Below, piece by piece: positions 53,758 through 62,455 of a DNA stretch of 64,000 nt. Location of the stretch: NCBI GenBank assembly GCA_913052135.1, contig CAJXDY010000007.1:1-64000 (forward strand), in the 5' to 3' direction. Position 1 is the stretch's first letter. Every line of letters begins with the position of its first letter. This stretch comes from UBA8106 sp913052135 (GTDB lineage: Bacteria; Acidobacteriota; Vicinamibacteria; Vicinamibacterales; UBA823). Under the pieces are notes generated by a model. It worked only from the letters and a program-made list of their open reading frames with translations. It did not search any database and had not been told where the DNA came from. Made by a program: the position numbers and the translations under genes.

Positions 53758-55203
53758 CTAACCAACACTACCTTCCAGAGTCACACCCAGCAATTTCTGT
53801 GCCTCGACGGCGAATTCCATAGGGAGTTCCCGAAAGACTTCCTTGCAGAATCCGTTGACAATCATGTTTACTGCGTCCTCTGTCGAAAGGCCACGCTGGC
53901 GGCAATAAAAGATCTGATCTTCCCCAACCTTCGAAGTAGAGGCCTCATGTTCTACCTGCGCGGAAGTATTACGCACTTCGAGGTAAGGAAATGTATGTGC
54001 ACCGCATTGATCGCCGATGAGTAACGAGTCGCACTGCGAGTAATTCCGTGCCTGTTTTGCACCCTTACCAATTCTTACCAACCCTCGATAGGTGTTTTGA
54101 CCATGTCCAGCTGAAATGCCCTTCGACACGATCGTGCTTCGGGTATTTCGACCTATATGAATCATTTTTGTGCCTGTGTCGGCCTGTTGCCAATTGTTAG
54201 TTACGGCGACTGAATAAAATTCCCCAATCGAGTTGTCACCCTGCAAAATACAGCCTGGATATTTCCAGGTGATTGCCGAGCCAGTCTCGACTTGAGTCCA
54301 CGTAATCTTGGAATTTACTCCACGCGCTGCACCGCGCTTGGTCACAAAATTGAAAATTCCACCCTTGCCGTCTTTGTCGCCGGGATACCAATTTTGCACT
54401 GTCGAATACTTGACTGTAGCGTCGTCTAGCGCGACGAGCTCCACGACAGCAGCATGCAGTTGATTTTCGTCGCGCATCGGGGCTGTGCAACCTTCCAGAT
54501 AGCTGACGGAGGCCCCTTCCTCAGCTACGATTAATGTGCGTTCGAATTGCCCCGTCGAAGCTGCATTGATCCGAAAGTAGGTCGATAGCTCCATCGGACA
54601 GCGAACACCCTTTGGAATGTATGCAAAAGATCCGTCGCTGAATACGGCCGAATTCAGCGTCGCGAAAAAATTGTCTGAATAGGGGACAACAGAGCCCAAA
54701 TAGGTTCGGACAAGATCGGGATGCTCACGAACAGCTTCTGAAAATGAGCAGAAAATGATACCCATTTCGCCAAGCTTTTCGCGAAAAGTTGTAGCGACCG
54801 AAACGCTATCGAACACTGCATCAACCGCGACACCAGAAAGCATTTTCTGTTCTTCGAGTGGAATTCCGAGCTTTTCAAAGGTGCTTCGAATTTCTGGGTC
54901 TACCTCGTCCATGCTTTTCAGTGTCGGTTTCTTTTTTGGTGCCGAATAGTAACTAATGGCTTGGTAATCGATTTTGCTATAGGTGACATTTGGCCACTCC
55001 GGTTCTACCATTGTCGTCCACAGCCGATATGCCTTGAGCCGCCAGTCGAGTAGCCATTCCGGCTCACCTTTTTTGTGCGAGATCAGTCTAACGACATCCT
55101 CGTTGAGTCCTTTGGGAATAGTGTCGGAGTCGACATCAGTCACGAAACCATACTTGTAATCTTGGTTCGTAATTTTTTCGATGGTTCGCGTTGCTGTAGT
55201 CAT
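53758..55203 (-). CDS. sufB: Fe-S assembly scaffold SufB
   Basis: 481 residues, full length. It has the SufB-specific SYLEGCTAP loop with the conserved cysteine, TKRGAARGVNSKITWTQVE, and the end CRQRGLSTEDAVNMIVNGFC. SufB is the main scaffold of the SufBC2D complex in the cytosol. First gene of sufBCDSUT; no SufR or IscR-type repressor gene is beside it. Confidence 0.97.
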   Translation of the reverse strand: MTTATRTIEKITNQDYKYGFVTDVDSDTIPKGLNEDVVRLISHKKGEPEWLLDWRLKAYRLWTTMVEPEWPNVTYSKIDYQAISYYSAPKKKPTLKSMDEVDPEIRSTFEKLGIPLEEQKMLSGVAVDAVFDSVSVATTFREKLGEMGIIFCSFSEAVREHPDLVRTYLGSVVPYSDNFFATLNSAVFSDGSFAYIPKGVRCPMELSTYFRINAASTGQFERTLIVAEEGASVSYLEGCTAPMRDENQLHAAVVELVALDDATVKYSTVQNWYPGDKDGKGGIFNFVTKRGAARGVNSKITWTQVETGSAITWKYPGCILQGDNSIGEFYSVAVTNNWQQADTGTKMIHIGRNTRSTIVSKGISAGHGQNTYRGLVRIGKGAKQARNYSQCDSLLIGDQCGAHTFPYLEVRNTSAQVEHEASTSKVGEDQIFYCRQRGLSTEDAVNMIVNGFCKEVFRELPMEFAVEAQKLLGVTLEGSVG

Positions 55204-55276
55204 GGCCTGCCTCGGTATCCTGCCTTTAGAGACTTAATCCAGAGATTTGGAGTTTTTTGCTCAAAATCTTTGAAAT

Positions 55277-55292
55277 ATTAAGAATTCCTAAT
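55277..55292. promoter_or_regulatory. 16-bp near-palindrome in the suf 5' leader
   Basis: ATTAAGAATTCCTAAT; seven of eight positions match in the two halves. It is followed by a CGACC-TTATC-GGTCG hairpin (55295-55309). Both are downstream of the suf promoter, so they may be an operator or an mRNA element. It is not an obvious Fur, IscR or SufR box. Confidence 0.45.
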
Positions 55293-55317
55293 CCCGACCT
55301 TATCGGTCGCATATAAC

Positions 55318-55346
55318 TTTATATCATGCTCTCTAAATGGTTTCAA
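55318..55346 (-). promoter_or_regulatory. Promoter of the suf operon
   Basis: On the minus strand TTGAAA (55346-55341), exactly 17 nt, TATAAA (55323-55318). The inferred transcription start near 55311 gives a leader of about 108 nt. Confidence 0.7.
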
Positions 55347-55391
55347 ATAACTGTTTCCATTGATGATGTGAGTTCAGAACCGTTAAAAAGG

Positions 55392-57092
55392 TCAGCTTGA
55401 CGCCGTGTCTTTAGAAGGTTGAAACGCGCTGATTGCGATGCCAATAAAAAACACCGCGATAGCACCTACGACATTAAGCCATAAGAAGGAAATTTCTGCG
55501 GTTAGCGCGACGGCTGTTACGGACATCATACCGCCAATTAATCCCCAAAAAGCGCCTCTTGCGGTCGCCCAGCGAACAAGAATTGCCAACATAAAGACAC
55601 CTAATAAAGAACCATAAAAGAACGATCCAAATCGGTTAACGACTTCGATAAGCGTGCCTAAATTTACTGCGTACATGGCGATAATGGATGCAGTCAAACC
55701 CCAGAAGCCAGTCGTCATCTTCGAGATCCTCATATAGTGCTCATCAGAGGCTTCCCGTCGAAAGTGCCGGCGATAGAAGTCGATCACGGTTGCAGTTGAG
55801 AGTGAATTTAGTTCAGCAGCAATACTTGACATGGCGGCTGCCAGAATCGCGGCAATAATTAATCCCACCACACCAATGGGAAGCTGTGTTGTTACAAAGG
55901 TGGGAAATACGTAATTCACATCCGAATAAGAACGGTCGCCGGTCACTTCAATGACGAGTGCTTTTGCATCGTCGCGGATGTGACCAAGTTCTAAGTCGCG
56001 CTTTTGAAATAACGCATCGGCAGCCTCGATACCAGTCGCGTCTGGCATTCGTCGTGCGGCTGCAGCGGCACGTGCAGCTTCACGTCGATCGTTGAATGCC
56101 TGTAAAAAATTACTATTCAGTTCTTCGTACTCTGCCATACGAGGACTTGAGCGCATTTGCTGGTCGTGGACGGTGTTGAACAACATGGGTGGAGCGTTGA
56201 ACAGGTAAAAAGTGAATACCAGGACGCCGGTAAGCAGAATCAGCGCCTGAAGTGGAATTTTGGCGAACGCGCTCATCATTAATGACTGCCTGGCTGCTGT
56301 GACTGAACGGGCTGTCAGATAACGTTGAACCTGGCTCTGGTCACAGCCAAAGTAGCCCAGCATAAGAAATAAACCACCAATCATGCCTGACCAGACGGTG
56401 TAGGTTTCGTTTAAGTCGAATGTAAAATCAAGCGTCAAGAGGCGACCCGTAGTGCCTGCGACGTGCAAGGCCTCGCCAACGCCTATCTCGTCCGGCAAGC
56501 CCATAACAAGGCCGACGATTGCGGCGGCTAAGCCAGCGACTATAATCACCATCTGCTTAACGTCAGTCCAAGTTATTGCTTGTACGCCGCCAAACATTGT
56601 GTAAATCGTTGTTGGCACACCGATCGCAAGAATGGTAATGGTCAGATTTAGATTGAGAACGATGGATAAAATGACTGCCGGAGCCGCAATAACAACTCCA
56701 GCTTGCAGGCCTCGTGAGAGCAGAAACAGTAAACTTGCGAGCGTGCGAGTGCGGACGTCGAATCGACGCTCCAGATATTCGTAAGCGGTATAGACGTTAG
56801 CGCGATAGAAGAATGGTACCAGCGTCATCGATAGAATAATCATGGCGACTGGTAGGCCGAAGTAGAACTGCACGAACCGCATACCGTCGGTGTAGCCTTG
56901 TCCGGTGGTTCCAACCAGAGTGATGGCGCTCATTTGCGTGGCCATTACGGTTAGCCCCACGGCCCACCAAGGCAAAGACCGATTCGCGAGGAAATATCCT
57001 CTAATGGCGTTGAGACCTTTGGAACGTTTCAGTCCGTCGGAGACGATCCAAATGAGGTAGATCGTTATAATAAGCCAATCAATGAAGTGCAT
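55392..57092 (-). CDS. Sodium:solute symporter (SSS family)
   Basis: 566 residues and about 13 hydrophobic segments. SSS motifs are VMATQMSAITLVG and GGVQAITWTDVKQM at helices 2 and 5-6, with AAILAAAMSSIAAELNSLSTATVIDFY near helix 8-9. A large charged insert (about 308-390, rich in Arg and Ala) interrupts the membrane segments; family members usually have a short loop there. The solute (sugar, amino acid, acid) cannot be told. It follows a small membrane protein gene by 22 nt and probably forms one unit with it. Confidence 0.88.
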   Translation of the reverse strand: MHFIDWLIITIYLIWIVSDGLKRSKGLNAIRGYFLANRSLPWWAVGLTVMATQMSAITLVGTTGQGYTDGMRFVQFYFGLPVAMIILSMTLVPFFYRANVYTAYEYLERRFDVRTRTLASLLFLLSRGLQAGVVIAAPAVILSIVLNLNLTITILAIGVPTTIYTMFGGVQAITWTDVKQMVIIVAGLAAAIVGLVMGLPDEIGVGEALHVAGTTGRLLTLDFTFDLNETYTVWSGMIGGLFLMLGYFGCDQSQVQRYLTARSVTAARQSLMMSAFAKIPLQALILLTGVLVFTFYLFNAPPMLFNTVHDQQMRSSPRMAEYEELNSNFLQAFNDRREAARAAAAARRMPDATGIEAADALFQKRDLELGHIRDDAKALVIEVTGDRSYSDVNYVFPTFVTTQLPIGVVGLIIAAILAAAMSSIAAELNSLSTATVIDFYRRHFRREASDEHYMRISKMTTGFWGLTASIIAMYAVNLGTLIEVVNRFGSFFYGSLLGVFMLAILVRWATARGAFWGLIGGMMSVTAVALTAEISFLWLNVVGAIAVFFIGIAISAFQPSKDTASS

Positions 57093-57114
57093 GTGCAGTT
57101 CCGAAAGCTGGAGA

Positions 57115-57291
57115 TCAGGAGCTAAAATAACGACTCAAGAACCAGAGACCAACTAGGATGATCATTTCCAACATCAAAACCGCCAAGTAGGTTCGCCCCA
57201 TTGGGGAGTCGTCGGTTTCGTTGTTACTAAGAATCACTGTTGGAGTGGTTCCGGTGTGTCCATCCATTTCTTGGTTCGGAGTGTGGTTCAC
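57115..57291 (-). CDS. Small single-span membrane protein upstream of the SSS symporter
   Basis: About 58 residues: a polar N-terminal part and one hydrophobic C-terminal segment (TYLAVLMLEMIILVGLWFLSRYF). GTG 57291 has TTGGAG 9 nt upstream; a TTG at 57306 is possible. Not recognised. The layout next to a symporter recalls small accessory subunits, but this is inference. Confidence 0.55.
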   Translation of the reverse strand: MNHTPNQEMDGHTGTTPTVILSNNETDDSPMGRTYLAVLMLEMIILVGLWFLSRYFSS

Positions 57292-57459
57292 AGATAGTTG
57301 CTCCAATTACCTCATGCTACTTCAACCGCGACTGACACATGAGCAGTATACCCCTGCAGGTTCGGCGCGCATTCGGCAACCCCACGAAATATTATCTCGT
57401 TCAACCATAGCTATCCTTAAAGACACCATTTGCACACAATGGGGCACAGGATAAACGCC

Positions 57460-58170
57460 ATGATCGCAAGTGTATTTCCAAACGCACGCTTGTTCTGGGT
57501 CAAGATGGCTCTCAGTGTTGTGACATTGGGGATATTGGTCATCATCGGAAGAGAATTCGGTGGTTACCTGCTGCGTTTTCTGCTGTGGATCGACACGCTG
57601 GGAGTCTGGGCCCCCGTTACCTTTGTCTTGGCCTACGTTGCGGCTACGCTTACGTTTGTACCTGGCTCACTGCTGACCATGACGGCTGGTGCGGTATTCG
57701 GGCTGGTTGAAGGCACTTTCTATACGTTCGTAGGAGCAACGATCGGGTCAGCCCTTGCCTTTGTCATTGCACGCTATCTCGCACGAGACGCAATTCAGCG
57801 CCGCCTAGTTCGCTATCCCAAATTTGCTGCAATCGACCAAGCGGTGGGTCTTGAAGGTTTTAAGATTGTCCTTCTGCTCCGCTTGTCGCCAGTGTTTCCG
57901 TTCAACTTCCTCAACTACGCTCTAGGACTGACGACTGTCACCTTTCGTGCCTACATGCTGGGCGCTATCGGGATGTTGCCGGGCTCGGTGGTTTATGCCT
58001 ATTACGGGATGCTTGCAGGCGATGTTATCGCCTTGGCAGGTGGTGTTACGAGCAACTCAGGGGTTAGCTACTACGTTACAATGATCCTCGGCTTGGTTGC
58101 GACTGTGCTGGTGACAATGGTCATAATACAAGCTGCAAGACGGGCGCTGCGAAACACCATGACTTCTTGA
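57460..58170 (+). CDS. TVP38/TMEM64 (DedA-like SNARE-associated) membrane protein
   Basis: About 236 residues with five or six hydrophobic segments. Family motifs are FVPGSLLTMTAGAVFG, GATIGSALAFVIARYLARD and RLSPVFPFNFLNYALGLT, ending in MLPGSVVYAYYGM. TVP38/TMEM64 proteins are thought to move lipids or ions across the membrane. ATG 57460 with AGGA 8 nt upstream is preferred over ATG 57439. Divergent from the symporter operon. Confidence 0.88.
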   Translation: MIASVFPNARLFWVKMALSVVTLGILVIIGREFGGYLLRFLLWIDTLGVWAPVTFVLAYVAATLTFVPGSLLTMTAGAVFGLVEGTFYTFVGATIGSALAFVIARYLARDAIQRRLVRYPKFAAIDQAVGLEGFKIVLLLRLSPVFPFNFLNYALGLTTVTFRAYMLGAIGMLPGSVVYAYYGMLAGDVIALAGGVTSNSGVSYYVTMILGLVATVLVTMVIIQAARRALRNTMTS

Positions 58171-58241
58171 GTAAGCCGCGTGATAAGGATGTCGGCCCAC
58201 ACTAATTCCTAGCCCTGCTGGGCTTTAGAGCCCTCAAAGGC

Positions 58242-58270
58242 TTGCACGCACGCACAGCAGAGGCTAAAAT
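58242..58270 (+). promoter_or_regulatory. Candidate promoter of the cytochrome oxidase operon
   Basis: TTGCAC (58242-58247), 17-nt spacer, TAAAAT (58265-58270). It would give a leader of about 160 nt before the TTG start at 58439. The -35 match is poor. Confidence 0.35.
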
Positions 58271-58438
58271 GCCGTGTCCATTAATTCGTGGAGTTCGTTT
58301 CTATGGGTTGAGGATATTCGGACAGGCACCGACCTTTCCGAGCGAATAGATTAAGCCGACCTCCATGTGAAATTCGGCGAAAAGATACCAACTGAATACT
58401 ACGTGATGCTGTAGGACCGAAACTTAAGGAGCACGACG

Positions 58439-60193
58439 TTGGATACCGTTGCGACACTCGATCACTCACACGCGGATCACGAGCACACGGCGAGTTGGTG
58501 GCGAACTTACGTGTTTTCCGTTGACCATAAGGTCATCGGGATCCAGTACGCGATCACAGCTCTAGTGTTCCTGTTACTTGGCTTCATTCTCATGATGATG
58601 ATGCGCTGGCAGATCGCGTATCCCGGACAGCCCATTCCGTGGATAGGTCAGTTCTTAGGCAGTGCTAATGCCCCTGGCGGTATCATGCTGCCAGAGTTCT
58701 ACAACCAGCTCGGCGCCATGCACGGTACGATCATGGTGTTTTTGGGCGTTGTGCCGCTAGCGGTTGGTGGCTTTGGCAACTATGTCATGCCGCTCCAGAT
58801 CGGTGCACCCGACATGGCATTCCCACGCCTGAACATGGCAAGTTATTGGAGCTATTTTGTGGGCGGCGTAGTGATGTTGTTAAGTTTCTTCGCGCAGGGT
58901 GGCGCAGCGAATTCTGGGTGGACCTCGTATGCTCCGCTTTCAATTATCGCAACGTCTGGCCAAACCTGGTGGCTCTTCGGTATGGTGTTTCTGATCACGT
59001 CTTCGCTACTCGGTTCGGTTAACTTTATCGTCACCATTATTCAGTTGCGTGCGCCCGGGCTGACTTTCATGCGGTTGCCATTTTTTGTCTGGACGCAATT
59101 GGTCACGGGTTTCCTGTTGCTTCTCGCTTTTCCACCGCTCGAATCCGCGGCCGTTCTGCAGTTGATGGACCGACTTGCGGGTACGAGTTTCTTCATGCCA
59201 AGCGGTCTGGTCGTAAGTGGTGCAGTAGTTGACGTGTCAGGTGGTGGCAATCCACTCCTGTGGCAGCACTTGTTCTGGTTTCTAGCGCATCCAGAGGTGT
59301 ATGTCTTGATATTGCCTGCACTTGGCATCACTGCGGAGATCATCGCCAACAACACTCGAAAGCCGCTTTGGGGCTATCGTGTGATGGTCTATTCGTTGAT
59401 ATTCCTTGGCTTCATGTCGTTTCTCGTTTGGGCGCACCACATGTTTTTAACCGGCATGGGGACCGCGATTAGTGCATTCTTCCAGACGACCACGATGATT
59501 ATTTCCATTCCGTCTGTCGTGATTCTCTCAGCGCTGTTTATCTCGCTGTACGGAGGTTCAATCCGCTTTACAACGCCGATGCTCTTCGCGTTGGCTTTCA
59601 TGCCCATGTTTGGTATTGGGGGCTTAACAGGTCTACCGCTTGCTTTTTCGCTGCCAGATCTACATCTTCACGACACCTATTACGTCATCGGGCACTTCCA
59701 TTACGTAGTGGCTCCAGGCACGATCTTTGCGCTATTTGGGGGTATTTATTACTGGTTTCCAAAAGCAACCGGCCGCAAGATGAATGACCTGCTTGGGAAG
59801 ATCCACTTTTGGGGTACGTTCGTCTGCATGAATGGGATCTTTTTTCCGATGCTGATCCAGGGACTGGCCGGAATGAATCGCCGGATGTACGACGGTGCTA
59901 AAGATTACCAACACACGGCGGGCGTTTTGGTTTGGAACGAAACCATTTTTCATTTTGCGGTGGCGATGGCTGTCTTCCAACTCTTCTTTATTGTGAATTT
60001 TTTCTGGAGTATGAAGAAGGGCGCCAAGGTAACGTCGGACAATCCATGGAAGGCTACGACACTGGAGTGGGCGACACCAACCCCGCCGCCACATGGCAAT
60101 TTTGTAACGCCGCCGGAAGTCCATCGTGGGCCGTACGAGTACAGCGTACCAGGTGCGGTGCAAGACTTTACGCCACAGAACGAACGACGCTAG
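58439..60193 (+). CDS. ctaD: Haem-copper oxidase subunit I with no K-channel lysine
   Basis: 584 residues, twelve membrane helices. All catalytic ligands are present: H95, HPEVY (H284, E286, Y288), H333 and H334 in WAHHMF, and HDTYYVIGHFHYV. The D-channel D125 (GAPDMAFPR) is also there. By position and alignment, the K-channel lysine of the TGIK motif (K362 in Rhodobacter) is I362 in IPSVVILSA. It reduces O2 to water and pumps protons. TTG start with AAGGAG 8 nt upstream. First of six genes. Confidence 0.95.
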   Translation: MDTVATLDHSHADHEHTASWWRTYVFSVDHKVIGIQYAITALVFLLLGFILMMMMRWQIAYPGQPIPWIGQFLGSANAPGGIMLPEFYNQLGAMHGTIMVFLGVVPLAVGGFGNYVMPLQIGAPDMAFPRLNMASYWSYFVGGVVMLLSFFAQGGAANSGWTSYAPLSIIATSGQTWWLFGMVFLITSSLLGSVNFIVTIIQLRAPGLTFMRLPFFVWTQLVTGFLLLLAFPPLESAAVLQLMDRLAGTSFFMPSGLVVSGAVVDVSGGGNPLLWQHLFWFLAHPEVYVLILPALGITAEIIANNTRKPLWGYRVMVYSLIFLGFMSFLVWAHHMFLTGMGTAISAFFQTTTMIISIPSVVILSALFISLYGGSIRFTTPMLFALAFMPMFGIGGLTGLPLAFSLPDLHLHDTYYVIGHFHYVVAPGTIFALFGGIYYWFPKATGRKMNDLLGKIHFWGTFVCMNGIFFPMLIQGLAGMNRRMYDGAKDYQHTAGVLVWNETIFHFAVAMAVFQLFFIVNFFWSMKKGAKVTSDNPWKATTLEWATPTPPPHGNFVTPPEVHRGPYEYSVPGAVQDFTPQNERR

Positions 60194-60211
60194 GAGAGGA
60201 CGCAGAGAGTT

Positions 60212-60802
60212 ATGGAAATTCCGTATACCGTTGAAAATAGGGAAGATACAGGCCTGAATAACGTCAAGCTCGGGATCTGGTTATTCCTTGCGTCCGAAGT
60301 GATGCTGTTTGGCGGGCTGTTTTCTTCCTATGTGCTCCTGCGCGTCGGCGCCGAGACTTGGCCGGTTGGGGCCTCGATCTTGTCGGTGCCTATCGCAACG
60401 TTCAATACGGTTGTGTTGATTGCGTCGAGTGTGACAATGGTCATGGCTTGGGCGTCGCTTAAGATGAATGACTTTGGTAAGTTTAGGTTATACCTCGGTT
60501 CAACGGTCGGACTGGCAGTGCTCTTTCTGGTTGTAAAAGCGTACGAATATGCCGATAAATTTTCGCACGACCTCTATCCTGCCGAGAGTACCTTCTTGGC
60601 GATTTATTTTACGGTGACGGGCCTGCATGCCTTGCATATCGTAGGTGGCATCGTTGTGAACGGTTATTTTGTTGGACCAGGTAGCAAGATGTGGAAAACT
60701 GCGCCGGAGCAGTTCACAAATCGAATCGAAGCAGCCGGTCTCTATTGGCATTTCGTGGATCTTGTCTGGATTTTTCTGTTCCCGGTGTTGTATCTGCTAT
60801 AG
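60212..60802 (+). CDS. ctaE: Haem-copper oxidase subunit III
   Basis: 196 residues, five hydrophobic segments, i.e. the short form lacking the first two helices (as in quinol oxidase CyoC). Typical motifs are WLFLASEVMLFGGLFSSY, FLAIYFTVTGLHALHI and YWHFVDLVWIFLFPVLYL. It lies 18 nt after subunit I with AGGAGAGG upstream of its ATG. Confidence 0.93.
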   Translation: MEIPYTVENREDTGLNNVKLGIWLFLASEVMLFGGLFSSYVLLRVGAETWPVGASILSVPIATFNTVVLIASSVTMVMAWASLKMNDFGKFRLYLGSTVGLAVLFLVVKAYEYADKFSHDLYPAESTFLAIYFTVTGLHALHIVGGIVVNGYFVGPGSKMWKTAPEQFTNRIEAAGLYWHFVDLVWIFLFPVLYLL

Positions 60803-60843
60803 AACTCGAGTTGATCTAGCGTTGAGGGTAGGTGGGAGGCAAC

Positions 60844-61146
60844 ATGAGTGGTACAAGCGCGGACGAAATAAGAAAACACGTTAAGGTTTATGTCATGGTG
60901 TTCGTCGCACTAATGGTGCTAACGGTCGCGACGGTCGGCGTGTCCTATCTAGCCTTGTCTATTCCTTTGGCAATCCTAGTGGCGTTGGTCGTTGCAACGA
61001 TTAAGGGTTCACTTGTCGCTCGCTATTTCATGCACTTGGTCGGTGAAAAGAAAGCCGTTACCTGGTCCTTAGTGCTCACGGCCGTGTTTTTCTGTGTGTT
61101 GATGTTCATACCGCTCTTTGCGATGCTCGATCATACTGGCCAGTAA
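60844..61146 (+). CDS. Haem-copper oxidase subunit IV (small membrane subunit)
   Basis: 100 residues, three hydrophobic segments, with HVKVYVMVFVALMVLTVATV and ATIKGSLVARYFMHLVGEKK, the motif of the bacterial cytochrome c oxidase subunit IV family (CyoD/CoxD-like). GGGAGG is 4 nt before ATG 60844. Confidence 0.88.
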   Translation: MSGTSADEIRKHVKVYVMVFVALMVLTVATVGVSYLALSIPLAILVALVVATIKGSLVARYFMHLVGEKKAVTWSLVLTAVFFCVLMFIPLFAMLDHTGQ

Positions 61147-61165
61147 TGTTTGAAAGTTTTTAAGC

Positions 61166-61375
61166 ATGTCACTCAAAAGCGTCCACTTATTTTTTATTAT
61201 TGCGTCAGCCGTTCTGAGCCTATTGATGGGGGTCTGGGCGGCGAATGCGTATCGCTCAGGATTTGAGTCTTTGAATTATCTTGTAACGGCAGCGGTTTCA
61301 TTACTTGTTGCCGGGCTGCTTGCCAGGTACGCAGTGTTGTTCGCCCGCAGGGCTCGCAGAATCGGTCTTGACTAA
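61166..61375 (+). CDS. Small membrane protein of the oxidase operon
   Basis: 69 residues with two hydrophobic segments (LFFIIASAVLSLLMGVWAA and YLVTAAVSLLVAGLLA) and a basic tail FARRARRIGLD. Not recognised. It sits 19 nt after subunit IV and 19 nt before the CPVC protein, so it is part of the operon and is perhaps an assembly or accessory factor. Confidence 0.7.
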   Translation: MSLKSVHLFFIIASAVLSLLMGVWAANAYRSGFESLNYLVTAAVSLLVAGLLARYAVLFARRARRIGLD

Positions 61376-61394
61376 GGAGGGACGGGAAACGGTT

Positions 61395-61670
61395 ATGTTT
61401 GGTCGATTGGGTTTTCGGACGATGTTTGCAACCGTTGCGCTGTGCGCACTCACGGCACCCACAGTTTTGGCGTGTCCGGTTTGTTTTGGAGCGGTCGAGT
61501 CGCCGATGATTGACGGAATGAATTGGGCAGTCTTCTTATTACTGGGCGTACTTTCGACAGTGGCGACCGGCTTTGTGATGTTTTTCGTGCGCTTATCCAA
61601 GTTAGCACGGGTGAGTGCGGAGTCAGCAACCGTGGTGCGTGGACGAACGCAGCACGAAGGGAGTTACTAA
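61395..61670 (+). CDS. Exported CPVC-motif membrane protein of the oxidase operon
   Basis: 91 residues: a signal peptide (MFATVALCALTAPTVLA), then CPVCFGAVES right after the expected cleavage site, and one membrane helix (WAVFLLLGVLSTVATGFVMFFV). The CxxC outside the membrane could bind copper or be a thiol-disulfide site for subunit II assembly. Function not known. ATG 61395 has GGGAAA upstream, and its stop abuts the ATG of subunit II. Confidence 0.72.
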   Translation: MFGRLGFRTMFATVALCALTAPTVLACPVCFGAVESPMIDGMNWAVFLLLGVLSTVATGFVMFFVRLSKLARVSAESATVVRGRTQHEGSY

Positions 61671-62420
61671 ATGCGGGAATTTCTAGGGCTGCCACCTCAG
61701 GCATCGGCACACGCCCCACAAGTTGATCAAATGATTGTGTATATCCACTGGCTTATGCTGGTCTTGTTCGTTGGGTGGGGCTTGTTTTTTCTGTACACAT
61801 TGTGGCGTTTCCGTGCGTCGAAAAACCCAACAGCTGACTACGCCGGTGTGAAGAGTCACACCGCCAGCTATTTGGAGGTCGGCGTTGCGCTCGTCGAAGC
61901 GGTGCTGCTGATTGGTTTCGCCATTCCAGCGTGGGCCACACGCGTCAACGAGTTTCCGGCTGAAACTGACTCGACCATCGTGAACGTCGTCGCCAAACAA
62001 TTCGAGTGGCACATCCATTATCCGGGTCCGGATGGTATGTTCGGTCGTAAGGATCTAAGCCTGATTACACCGACGAATGCGATCGGCTTAGATCGGTCAG
62101 ATCCGTACGCAGTCGACGACATCGCGACCATCAATCAACTCAACCTCCCCGTGGGTAAGCCGACCATCGTGCACTTAACAACGCAAGATGTCATTCACAG
62201 CTTTGCTATTTCGACACTGCGTGTTAAGCAGGATGCCATTCCTGGCATGGAGATCCCAGTGTGGTTCGTACCCACAGTCGTCGGTGATTACGAAATCAAT
62301 TGCTCACAGCTTTGTGGTCTTGGACATTATCGGATGCGAGGCTTCGTAAAAATCCAAACGGAAGAGGAATTTGAGGCCTTCCTCGCTGAAGAAGCGGCGT
62401 TATTACAGGGCGCCGACTAG
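61671..62420 (+). CDS. ctaC: Haem-copper oxidase subunit II (CuA type)
   Basis: 249 residues. Two membrane helices, then the cupredoxin domain with VIHSFAIS and the CuA site CSQLCGLGHYRM. The usual CSE glutamate (whose carbonyl binds CuA and side chain Mg) is Gln. There is no haem c domain. It begins directly after the stop of the CPVC gene, so it is the last gene of the operon rather than the first as in many bacteria. Confidence 0.95.
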   Translation: MREFLGLPPQASAHAPQVDQMIVYIHWLMLVLFVGWGLFFLYTLWRFRASKNPTADYAGVKSHTASYLEVGVALVEAVLLIGFAIPAWATRVNEFPAETDSTIVNVVAKQFEWHIHYPGPDGMFGRKDLSLITPTNAIGLDRSDPYAVDDIATINQLNLPVGKPTIVHLTTQDVIHSFAISTLRVKQDAIPGMEIPVWFVPTVVGDYEINCSQLCGLGHYRMRGFVKIQTEEEFEAFLAEEAALLQGAD

Positions 62421-62455
62421 GACGATTCGCAGAAGACCCCGAGCCCCTCCATCAG

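Noticed and set aside
58210..58223. AGCCC-TGCT-GGGCT hairpin after the TVP38 gene as terminator
   Set aside because: Only a 5-bp stem and two T after it; too weak to call.
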